This document shows, in pieces, positions 27,244 through 34,831 of a stretch of DNA of 64,000 bases. Within the stretch, counting starts at the first letter, position 1. The number at the start of each line of letters is the position of its first letter. Below the pieces are notes generated by a model that saw only the letters and a program-made list of their open reading frames with translations, searched no databases and had not been told where the DNA came from. A program made the translations under genes and the position numbers. The DNA is taken from positions 2,542,001 to 2,606,000 of the forward strand of contig NZ_JBHLWO010000002.1 in NCBI RefSeq assembly GCF_042432805.1, given 5' to 3'. The stretch is from Olivibacter oleidegradans (GTDB taxonomy: Bacteria > Bacteroidota > Bacteroidia > Sphingobacteriales > Sphingobacteriaceae).

Positions 27244-28659
27244 ATGAAGAAGTTTTTGCTATTACCCTTACTAATGACACTATGCCTGCTATTTAATGCG
27301 AAAGCGCAGGAAAAAAAACCAAATATTATTTTTATTCTAGCGGATGATCTTGGTTATGGAGATGTGGGCTTCAATGGCCAACGGCTGATCAACACACCGA
27401 ATCTGGACCGACTGGCAAAAGAGGGAATTCGCTTCAATCAGTTTTATGCCGGCACCGCTGTATGTGCGCCTTCCAGATCCGCGCTGATGAGCGGGCAACA
27501 TACCGGTCACACCTTTATCCGTGGCAACCTCGGGGTAGAGCCTGAAGGACAATACCCTATTCCTGATTCGGTAGAGACGATCGCGGAGACGCTGAAAAAG
27601 GCGGGTTACCAAACCGGCGCCTTCGGTAAATGGGGCCTCGGCCCAGTCGGTTCCGAAGGCGATCCGAACAAGCAGGGCTTCGACCGCTTTTACGGTTACA
27701 ACTGCCAGTCGTTAGCGCACCGTTATTATCCCACCCATCTGTGGGACAATAGCGAGAAAGTAGTCTTAACCGAAAATGGCGATCTGGAATACCATAAGCA
27801 ATATGCACCCGATCTGATACAAGAGCAGGCACTTGGCTTTATCGAGGAGCATAAGGACCGGCCCTTTTTCCTTTTTCTTCCCTATATCCTCCCCCATGCC
27901 GAGCTCTTGGTACCGGACGATAGCATTTTTCAGTATTACAAAGGTAAATTTGAGGAAAAGCCTTTCAAAGGCTTCGACTATGGCAAGGGTGCGAAATCCG
28001 GCGGCTACGCTTCTCAACAGTATCCGCATGCTACCTTTGCAGCAATGGTGGCCCGGTTGGACTTATATGTCGGCCAGATAGAGGAAAAATTACGCAGTTT
28101 AGGATTGGATGAAAATACATTGATCATTTTCACCAGTGATAATGGCCCGCACAAAGAAGGCGGAGCAGATCCTACCTTCTTTCAAAGTTCCGGAGGGCTT
28201 CGTGGAATAAAACGCGACTTGTATGAAGGCGGAATACGTGTGCCCTTTGTCGCCAAGTGGCCAAAGGCAATCCGTGTGGGGCAACAGAGCGAGTTCATTG
28301 GCGCATTCTGGGACATTTTCCCTACGTTCGCCGAACTAGGCGGCGCAGCAACTGCCGCATCTACCGATGGTATCTCATTCGTAAATACGCTAAAGGGACA
28401 AGGAACACAAAAGCAGCATGAATATCTATACTGGGAATTTCATGAACAAGGCAGTAAACAGGCCGTACGTTACGGCAAATGGAAAGGTGTCCGCTTAAAT
28501 GTAAAGGCAGATGGTGGCGCACCGATTGAGCTGTACGATCTATCAGTCGACAGAGCCGAGAAGAATAACATCGCTTTCCAACATCCTGAAATTGTTAAAA
28601 AAATTGCCGGATTCATGCAAGAAGCACACACAGATAATCCCATTTTCCCGTGGGAATAA
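27244..28659 (+). CDS. Exported sulfatase (formylglycine-dependent)
   Basis: The 471-residue protein has a signal peptide (cleavage near KAQ, residue 21) and a sulfatase fold. Metal ligands are in FILADDLGYGD (D33/D34), the nucleophile Cys74 in the C-x-P-S-R motif (CAPSRSALMSGQHTGH) must be converted to formylglycine, and FTSDNGPHKEGG supplies further ligands. The Cys makes it dependent on an anaerobic-type or aerobic maturase encoded elsewhere. It would desulfate a glycan or other sulfate ester in the periplasm, working with the SusCD pair upstream. The arylsulfatase family is large and the substrate cannot be told. Confidence 0.92.
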   Translation: MKKFLLLPLLMTLCLLFNAKAQEKKPNIIFILADDLGYGDVGFNGQRLINTPNLDRLAKEGIRFNQFYAGTAVCAPSRSALMSGQHTGHTFIRGNLGVEPEGQYPIPDSVETIAETLKKAGYQTGAFGKWGLGPVGSEGDPNKQGFDRFYGYNCQSLAHRYYPTHLWDNSEKVVLTENGDLEYHKQYAPDLIQEQALGFIEEHKDRPFFLFLPYILPHAELLVPDDSIFQYYKGKFEEKPFKGFDYGKGAKSGGYASQQYPHATFAAMVARLDLYVGQIEEKLRSLGLDENTLIIFTSDNGPHKEGGADPTFFQSSGGLRGIKRDLYEGGIRVPFVAKWPKAIRVGQQSEFIGAFWDIFPTFAELGGAATAASTDGISFVNTLKGQGTQKQHEYLYWEFHEQGSKQAVRYGKWKGVRLNVKADGGAPIELYDLSVDRAEKNNIAFQHPEIVKKIAGFMQEAHTDNPIFPWE

Positions 28660-28768
28660 AAGAATAGATATATCTCCACTCCCTTTGTTTCGACCCTAAA
28701 ATTTGGTTAAAACTGAAGGAGGTGGAGGTTCTTAACTTATCACTGAATCCTGTCCCGTTATCCCTTGG

Positions 28769-29005
28769 TCACGGACCATCAGGATGTTCCCTTGCCTTGA
28801 TAAGCGTTTGCAAACGCGCAATGGCAGGCTTTCGCCATTCAACGGGCATATCCCCTTCAATATAGTCGAAGTTTTCGTCAATGTAAAGCACCTTTCCATC
28901 ACAGGTGATTCTATAATAGTTGAAAGACTGGTTCTCCGTCAAATCAAAATCAAAACGTCTTTCTTCAAGTGGTGTAATCGCTACCGGTATTTCTTCGTAT
29001 TCCAT
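28769..29005 (-). CDS. Small hypothetical protein
   Basis: A 78-residue acidic protein contains FDFDLTENQSFNYYRITC and VLYIDENFDYIEGDMP, with no signal or membrane segment. The composition is that of a folded soluble protein, not a random frame. The opposite-strand frame (28784-29032) is less plausible. The gene is alone between the sulfatase (convergent) and a divergent AraC gene. I cannot assign a function. Confidence 0.6.
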   Translation of the reverse strand: MEYEEIPVAITPLEERRFDFDLTENQSFNYYRITCDGKVLYIDENFDYIEGDMPVEWRKPAIARLQTLIKAREHPDGP

Positions 29006-29185
29006 TTCCTACATTTTTTACAACATCCGTAAAAACCCGATCCTTAAAAGAACAACTTCATGGATCTGGTAAATTATGTAATTAACAAAACCTCAGAAAG
29101 ATAGTTGCGACTGTTTTTATTTTGTAAATAAGTGAGAAAACAGCGCGCGCAATAAAGTTGAAACCAAGAAATACGATAAAATCTG

Positions 29186-29193
29186 TATTTTTG
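29186..29193 (+). promoter_or_regulatory. -7-like element directly before the AraC start
   Basis: TATTTTTG matches TAnnTTTG and ends 3 bases before the ATG at 29197. If used, the mRNA would be almost leaderless. It also argues against the upstream TTG (29158) as start. Confidence 0.4.
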
Positions 29194-29196
29194 TAT

Positions 29197-30099
29197 ATGC
29201 CAGCTATCCAAAGTCTAGAAGCATTTTATGCCCGCAAATTCGACAAAAACCCTTCGCTATCCGCGAATGGTGTGGAAGCTTTTAACGTTTTCCGCTTAAC
29301 GGACAGTAGAAATAGCAGTACAGCGGCCTCGCCCTATGCTCGGTACGACTTTTACAAGATTATGCTTATTAACGGGCAACACCGCTGTCATTATGCCGAT
29401 AAAAGCATCGCCTTTGCCGGCAGCACACTCCTTTTTTTCAACCCGGCTGTCCCCTATCGCTTTGAGCGTTTAGATAAACAGTCCACCGGATTCTTTTGCG
29501 TTTTTAAAGAATCATTTTACACGGAAAGTTTTCGAAAGGGAATCCACGATTTGCCAATGTTCACACCTGGCGGAAAACCCGTATATGCTTTAAACGAAAC
29601 GCGGGAATTAGAAGTAGCTACCCTATTTGAGAAAATGCTGAACGAGATGCATTCGGATTATCGCTTTAAGTACGACCTGCTGCGTAATTATGTATCCGAA
29701 CTGCTTCATTGCGCTATGAAAATGGAACCGCATGAACAGCTATACCACCATCCGGACACCAATGCGAGAATCACTTCCATATTTATGGCTTTACTGGAAC
29801 GCCAGTTTCCGATCGATTTACCCGGTCAGCCCATTCAAATGCGATCGCCAAGTGATTTCGCTGACAAGCTAGGCGTACACGTAAACCATCTCAACCGTGC
29901 GGTTCGACTAACAACCGGAAAAACAACCACCGCTCACATCGCCGAGCGCATGGCAGCCGAAGCCACGGCATTATTGAAACATACCAACTGGAATATCTCC
30001 GAGATCAGTTATAGCCTCGGTTTCGCCCATCCGTCCTATTTTACCTCTTTCTTTAAGAAACAAACTAAAGTTACACCTACTTCCATCCGACTTGTTTGA
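29197..30099 (+). CDS. AraC-family transcriptional regulator
   Basis: The protein is 300 residues from the ATG chosen here; a TTG at 29158 in frame would add 13. It has a cupin-like N-terminal domain (INGQHRCHYADKSIAFAGSTLLFFNPAVPYRF) and a C-terminal AraC HTH pair (SDFADKLGVHVNHLNRAV, then NISEISYSLGFAHPSYFTSFFKK). Such proteins often regulate an adjacent oxidoreductase, and the SDR gene 64 bp downstream on the same strand is the obvious candidate. The inducer is unknown. Confidence 0.9.
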   Translation: MPAIQSLEAFYARKFDKNPSLSANGVEAFNVFRLTDSRNSSTAASPYARYDFYKIMLINGQHRCHYADKSIAFAGSTLLFFNPAVPYRFERLDKQSTGFFCVFKESFYTESFRKGIHDLPMFTPGGKPVYALNETRELEVATLFEKMLNEMHSDYRFKYDLLRNYVSELLHCAMKMEPHEQLYHHPDTNARITSIFMALLERQFPIDLPGQPIQMRSPSDFADKLGVHVNHLNRAVRLTTGKTTTAHIAERMAAEATALLKHTNWNISEISYSLGFAHPSYFTSFFKKQTKVTPTSIRLV

Positions 30100-30151
30100 A
30101 TTTCAATAGCATCCGTTTGATTCACCCAAACAGCTACGCTTGTGTCCGTTA

Positions 30152-30159
30152 TACCTTTG
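30152..30159 (+). promoter_or_regulatory. Putative -7 element of the SDR gene
   Basis: TACCTTTG matches TAnnTTTG just before the ATG at 30164. A start at the second ATG, 30179, would leave a short leader. Confidence 0.4.
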
Positions 30160-30163
30160 CCAT

Positions 30164-31012
30164 ATGAATACAAACAATATGGAAAATAAGAAAGTATGGT
30201 TTATTACAGGGGCCTCTAAAGGCCTCGGACTCGCTTTAGCGAAACAATTATTACAGATTGGCCACCAAGTGGTTGCAACTTCTCGAAACAGCACAAGCTT
30301 GATTAATGCGATAAATTTTAAAGGCGAAGCCTTTCTTCCACTTCAGGTAGATCTGAGCAGTGATCAAGATGTAGCCGCAGCCATCCGGCAGGCTCATCAA
30401 ACCTTCGGCCAAATAGACGTAGTTGTGAATAATGCCGGCTATGGTATTGGCGGTAGTATCGAAGAATTAACGGACAAGGAAACGCGTGACAGTTTTGATA
30501 TTAATGTATTCGGAACGATTAATGTCATTCGTCATGCACTGCCCATCCTACGCGCACAAGCTTCAGGGCATATCATCAATATTTCCTCTATTGCAGGTAT
30601 TGCACCGGCTATTGGCTGGTCGGTTTATGGCGCAGCAAAACATGCCATAATCGGTTTAAGTGAAGTATTGGCCGATGAAGTTAAAGAGCTAGGCATCAAG
30701 GTAACGGTTATTGCACCGGGAGCCTTCCGTACCAATTTCCTGCAAACCGATTCGCTTGTGTTGTCAGAAAGAAAAATCGATGCTTACGCTAACATCAGAG
30801 CTTCACATGAACGCTATACCCAGATGAACGGTCATCAGGCCGGCGATCCTGAAAAGGCGGCAAAGGCGATGATCGAGCTCGCTGAAATGCCCGAACCGCC
30901 TGTATACTTACTGCTGGGCAGCGATGCTTATGCACGTGCCTTTAGTAAGCTAGAGCTCCTAGCCTCCAGCTATAAACAATGGGAAGCTCTGACCAAATCG
31001 ACTGATTATTAA
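30164..31012 (+). CDS. Short-chain dehydrogenase/reductase
   Basis: The classical SDR of about 283 residues has the cofactor loop TGASKGLGLA, the NNAG motif (VVNNAGYG), catalytic Ser in NISSIAG and Tyr-x-x-x-Lys in YGAAKHA. Starts at 30140 (GTG), 30164 or 30179 are possible; MENKKVWFITGAS from 30179 is the family-typical N-terminus. Members reduce carbonyls with NAD(P)H in the cytoplasm. It follows an AraC-type regulator in the same orientation. The pair recurs at 62088/63036 in this window. The substrate is unknown. Confidence 0.9.
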   Translation: MNTNNMENKKVWFITGASKGLGLALAKQLLQIGHQVVATSRNSTSLINAINFKGEAFLPLQVDLSSDQDVAAAIRQAHQTFGQIDVVVNNAGYGIGGSIEELTDKETRDSFDINVFGTINVIRHALPILRAQASGHIINISSIAGIAPAIGWSVYGAAKHAIIGLSEVLADEVKELGIKVTVIAPGAFRTNFLQTDSLVLSERKIDAYANIRASHERYTQMNGHQAGDPEKAAKAMIELAEMPEPPVYLLLGSDAYARAFSKLELLASSYKQWEALTKSTDY

Positions 31013-31373
31013 GTTTACAACAAGCTGGCGATAAGCTATAAGCGTTAGGCACCTCATAGCTTATCGCTCATAGCTCCTGCCTGTCGGCAGGCAAGCATCA
31101 TTTCTCTTGGCTATTAACAATCAGCGGCGTAGTACTACTGCAACTGCCACTATTCATCACTCCGAATTCATAATTCTTCGCTTAAAACCTCGTCACATCG
31201 ACTTATTATCCACCGTCCACTTCAATCACCGTTAGCTCCGCGAAACATTTCGGAAAGCCGCTGGTTAATAAAGTAGCCGACGGCTTTTTTTGTTATGACC
31301 CGCGACGAAGCATTCGCGCTTCGAATACAAATCAATAATCGCGATTATGTGTGCTTTTATCAATATTATACTT
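31013..31373. repeat. Composite intergenic repeat with hairpins
   Basis: This gap holds an inverted repeat GCGATAAGCTAT/ATAGCTTATCGC (31028-31039, 31056-31067), then CCTGCC-TGTC-GGCAGG (31078-31093 region), then ATTCATC/ACTCCGA/ATTCATA-type heptamers (31139-31165). A terminator-like stem (AAAGCCG 31254-31260 with CGGCTTT 31281-31287, T-rich tail) follows. The module order matches the other composite repeats of the window. Confidence 0.6.
31254..31291 (+). terminator. Terminator-like hairpin
   Basis: AAAGCCG pairs with CGGCTTT across a 20-base loop, followed by a run of seven T. It is 240 bases past the SDR stop, so which transcript it ends is unclear. Confidence 0.4.
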
Positions 31374-31985
31374 ATGACCCACCTTTTACAGCTGAACAGT
31401 AACACCGCCTCCTTTGCCGACTTCAAGAAAAATAAAGAAATACCAAAAATCATCGAAGCAAATGTACTGAAAGCCCTTTCCTATTATCCGGAACTACAGA
31501 ACACCCACATTCGCTTCGAATTTAAACAACACATCAAAAAATCGGTTATGCAAGCCCAACCGGTGGCCTTATCATTGCTCCGGAAAAAAGAAAACAGAAT
31601 CTACAAAATAAATATCAGCGCTCTGTTTCGGCTCACCCATACCGCTATCCCGATCCATCAACTCCCCGATAGTATTATGATTGGATGGATTGGCCATGAA
31701 CTTGGGCATATTATGGATTATGAATCAAGAAGTACCTGGAGCATAATTGGTTTTGGGATTTCCTACCTGCTTTCAAAAAAGTTCATTCAGCGCGCAGAAC
31801 TTACCGCTGATACCTTTGCGGTAAACCATGGTTTGGGCGCCTATATCATAGAAACAAAACGCTTTATTCTCGAACATGCGGATATACCACAAGCTTATAA
31901 AGATCGAATTGCCCGATTATATACCTCGCCCGATGAAATTGTAGAACAAGTTAAAGCATTAGAGGAAGAGCGGGAGCTACCCTAA
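31374..31985 (+). CDS. Zinc metallopeptidase-like (HExxH) protein
   Basis: The protein is 203 residues from the ATG at 31374 (MTHLLQLN); the ATG at 31347 adds nine residues. It has a gluzincin signature: H-E-L-G-H in WIGHELGHIMDYE, and E in RAELTADTFAV as probable third ligand, as in M48-like peptidases. There is no signal peptide and one weak hydrophobic segment (IIGFGISYLLSK). It is shorter than full M48 proteins. Its 3' end overlaps the convergent GH3 gene by 9 bp. Substrate unknown; proteolytic activity is inferred from the motif only. Confidence 0.7.
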   Translation: MTHLLQLNSNTASFADFKKNKEIPKIIEANVLKALSYYPELQNTHIRFEFKQHIKKSVMQAQPVALSLLRKKENRIYKINISALFRLTHTAIPIHQLPDSIMIGWIGHELGHIMDYESRSTWSIIGFGISYLLSKKFIQRAELTADTFAVNHGLGAYIIETKRFILEHADIPQAYKDRIARLYTSPDEIVEQVKALEEERELP

Positions 31986-33497
31986 AGCATTCAAAAACTT
32001 CTCTAAGGCCAAAAACTCGTTATCTTTCATCACCCTTGGTATCTTCACCTGTCCACCGAGCTTCTTGGTTTGTGCACTCCACTCATAAAAATGGTTAATA
32101 GGAACCAGTTTTACCTCTACCGATTTTAGCGCCTTGTTTCTTGCCACATCGTAGTTCTTGTTCAAAGCACGTAATTGATTGTCCAGGTAATCGGCTACTT
32201 TCGCGGCATCAGCCGATAGGTTAGTTGTTCCCAGAATCCATCGATTTTTGTAATCGCCATCGTTCACCAAAGCCGCAACCGTGAATTCTTCAATCGTGGT
32301 ATTAAATTCCCTTTCCACCAAACGCATCGCTTCATTCATTTGGTAAACGGATAATTGCTCACCCACCACATTTAAATAATGCTTGGTACGCCCACTTATC
32401 TTAATCTCCATTATCTCTTTGTTGGTCACCATCACGGTGTCGCCAATCATATAGCGCCAGGCGCCCGCTACGGTCGAAATAAGGAGCACATAATTCACGT
32501 TCTCTTCTACCTCCGCAGTACTTAGCACCTGCGCCTGCGGTTTAATCGTCCCGTCTTTTTCCATATTTGCCTCAGTGAAGGGCACAAACTCAAAGAATAC
32601 GCCATTATCCGTAATCAAAGCCATGTCGGCGTCCGGACGTTTTTGCGTAGCCAGGTAGCCTTCGGAGGCCAAATAAGTATCAATATAGACAAGTGGTTTC
32701 GCAACTAGTTTCTCGAAACTCTTCCGATAGGGTTCAAAGGCCACGCCACCGGAAGTATATACTGCCAAATTCGGCCATACATCATGAATGGTATTCAATT
32801 TATTAAAAGAAATGATTTCCTTTAACATCAGTTCGGTCCATGACGGAATACCCGTAATGCTACCAATATCCCACTCGGGCGCCCGCTCTGCTATCTGTCT
32901 TATTTTCTGTTCCCAGTTATCCAGCGAAGCAATTTCGCTTCCGGGCTTATAGAACTTTCTAAACCAAAAAGGAATATTTGCCGCACTGATCCCGCTGATT
33001 TCCCCCTCCAGGTGATCATCCTTTTGAATCAGGTTAGTACTGCTACCGAGCATCAATATTTGCTTTTCAAAAAATGTGGGTGGGAGGTCAAAGTTCTTTA
33101 AGCTTGTTATTTGTTGGATGCCCGCTCTACGGATCGCTTCCAGCATATCCTCGGTTACAGGTATGTATTTACTGTTGCTTGTGGTGCCGCTGCTTATCGC
33201 AAAGTACGACTGTCCACCTGGCCAGGTAACATTCTGATGTCCGGCCAGTAGGTAATGCCACCATTCAGTATACAACTTATCATAATCAAAAATCGGTACC
33301 GCCTGTTGAAAAGCTTGAATCAAAGATTTGTGCGTTAAGATCTTTTGAAAATCATATTGTTTTCCGAAAGCGGTATGTTTGGCTTTATTTAATAGCTTCC
33401 TCAATACCTGCTGTTGTTCTTTCACCGGATCCGCCTCCGTACCAATCGCCTCCGAAAGATGAATTGCCTGCTTAATGATTTTACCTATGATGGCCAT
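31977..33497 (-). CDS. GH3-family (auxin-responsive-type) acyl-acid amido synthetase homolog
   Basis: The 506-residue protein matches the bacterial GH3 family. It has ISSGTTSNSKYIPVTEDML (ATP-binding P-loop-like), YTSGGVAFEPYRKSFEKL, VYIDTYLASEGYLATQ and YRLG-like LISTVAGAWRYMIGDTVMV. Plant homologs adenylate jasmonate or auxin and attach amino acids; the bacterial proteins are mostly uncharacterised. It is a lone gene, convergent with the metallopeptidase-like gene (9-bp overlap), and is followed upstream by an aldo/keto reductase on the same strand (80-bp gap). The role is inference from fold. Confidence 0.88.
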   Translation of the reverse strand: MAIIGKIIKQAIHLSEAIGTEADPVKEQQQVLRKLLNKAKHTAFGKQYDFQKILTHKSLIQAFQQAVPIFDYDKLYTEWWHYLLAGHQNVTWPGGQSYFAISSGTTSNSKYIPVTEDMLEAIRRAGIQQITSLKNFDLPPTFFEKQILMLGSSTNLIQKDDHLEGEISGISAANIPFWFRKFYKPGSEIASLDNWEQKIRQIAERAPEWDIGSITGIPSWTELMLKEIISFNKLNTIHDVWPNLAVYTSGGVAFEPYRKSFEKLVAKPLVYIDTYLASEGYLATQKRPDADMALITDNGVFFEFVPFTEANMEKDGTIKPQAQVLSTAEVEENVNYVLLISTVAGAWRYMIGDTVMVTNKEIMEIKISGRTKHYLNVVGEQLSVYQMNEAMRLVEREFNTTIEEFTVAALVNDGDYKNRWILGTTNLSADAAKVADYLDNQLRALNKNYDVARNKALKSVEVKLVPINHFYEWSAQTKKLGGQVKIPRVMKDNEFLALEKFLNALG

Positions 33498-33577
33498 AGA
33501 AATTTGATCAATCAGTTACACCACTACCGTGGCGACATTATTTTTGTTAGTTCCCGATTAAAACTCATCGGTGATGG

Positions 33578-34579
33578 CTATACCGGTATCTGTGCCTGCT
33601 CGTACAACAAACCTTCCGCTTTTAGTTCTTGCCAAAAAGCGGTAGGAACCGGTGTTTCCAAAGCCTTCGCATTTGATATTACCTGTTCAGGTTTGCTGGC
33701 GCCCGGAATGATGGATACAAACTCGTCTGCTGCCAGTACAAAATGGAGAGCGGCCGTGATGATGTCGATCCCATGACGCCTGGCAATCGCATCAATGCGA
33801 TCCCTTTTTTCTCGAAAACCTTTTGGAATAACCTCTTTATAATTATAACGATCGCGTCCAGCTATAAATCCGGAATTATAGCCCGCGCCCGATACCAGTT
33901 GTACCCCGGCCTTTCTTACGGCAGGTAAAAGGCGGTCAACGGCGTCTTCATGTGCCAGAATAGAATACTGCGTGGCTGATAAGCAGATATCCGGATCGGC
34001 CCGCTCGATGCAATCAAGAATGGGCTCTATCTGATTAACGCCCATACCCCAAGCATTAATAATGCCCTGATCCCGATAATCGCTTAACACCTTGAAGGCG
34101 CCCTCTGTCGCCTGTTTCAGGAAATAAGGATATCGATCGCCCACCTGATCTTCTGATAAATCATGCACGAAAACGATGTCAATCCGATCTAATCCTGTGC
34201 GTTTCAAACTATCGTCCAGCGATCGCTTCACTGCGTCCGCAGTATAGTTATGTTCAAAATCATAGGGTAAAGGATCTTGCCACATGGTAGGTGGAACTTG
34301 CTTTTCAGGGACCTCGCGGAAAAGCCGACCTACTTTAGTAGAAAAAACGAAATCTTCTCGTACTTTATCCCCTAAGAACGTTCCGAAAGCCCGCTCACTT
34401 TTAGTGAGCCCATACCAAGGCGAAGTATCGTAGTAACGTATACCTACGTCCCAAGCCTTTGCTAAAACTTCCTGCGCTTGGTCATGGCTTATTTTTTCAA
34501 ACGCTGTACCGATAGCGACACCACCTAGCCCTAGTTTTTCTTTCAGGTGAAAAGCACCTTCCTTAATCCATGTTTTCAT
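33578..34579 (-). CDS. Aldo/keto reductase
   Basis: The 333-residue protein has the AKR catalytic tetrad: D51 and Y56 in YYDTSPWYG, K82 in STKVGR, and His in FVHDLSEDQ. The cofactor region SIIPGASKPEQVISNAKAL lies near the C-terminus. It resembles the D-threo-aldose 1-dehydrogenase / pyridoxal 4-dehydrogenase branch. It acts in the cytoplasm on sugars or aldehydes with NAD(P). It lies upstream of GH3 on the same strand, possibly co-transcribed. The substrate is not certain. Confidence 0.9.
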   Translation of the reverse strand: MKTWIKEGAFHLKEKLGLGGVAIGTAFEKISHDQAQEVLAKAWDVGIRYYDTSPWYGLTKSERAFGTFLGDKVREDFVFSTKVGRLFREVPEKQVPPTMWQDPLPYDFEHNYTADAVKRSLDDSLKRTGLDRIDIVFVHDLSEDQVGDRYPYFLKQATEGAFKVLSDYRDQGIINAWGMGVNQIEPILDCIERADPDICLSATQYSILAHEDAVDRLLPAVRKAGVQLVSGAGYNSGFIAGRDRYNYKEVIPKGFREKRDRIDAIARRHGIDIITAALHFVLAADEFVSIIPGASKPEQVISNAKALETPVPTAFWQELKAEGLLYEQAQIPV

Positions 34580-34831
34580 AATGTTTATTCCGTTTTACAT
34601 TCCCCCTTTTATTTACCATTTAAAAACCTAATTGTTTTTCTCGAGTCTCACTTAATTGCTTGCCGGAAAGTCCTACCCACCACTTAACCACCGTCCTATT
34701 AACAAAACCGAACAACAAGTGTTCATATTCGTACAGCGTTTCAGCATAAAATGGCCTTTGAATCGCCTTACAATCGTTTATATAAAATGGCTTCCTATTT
34801 GAGCTGATTTTAGCATCCAATTTATTACGAT

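Noticed and set aside
28784..29032. Plus-strand frame opposite the 78-residue hypothetical
   Set aside because: The minus-strand frame has a more protein-like composition; this one reads as its shadow.
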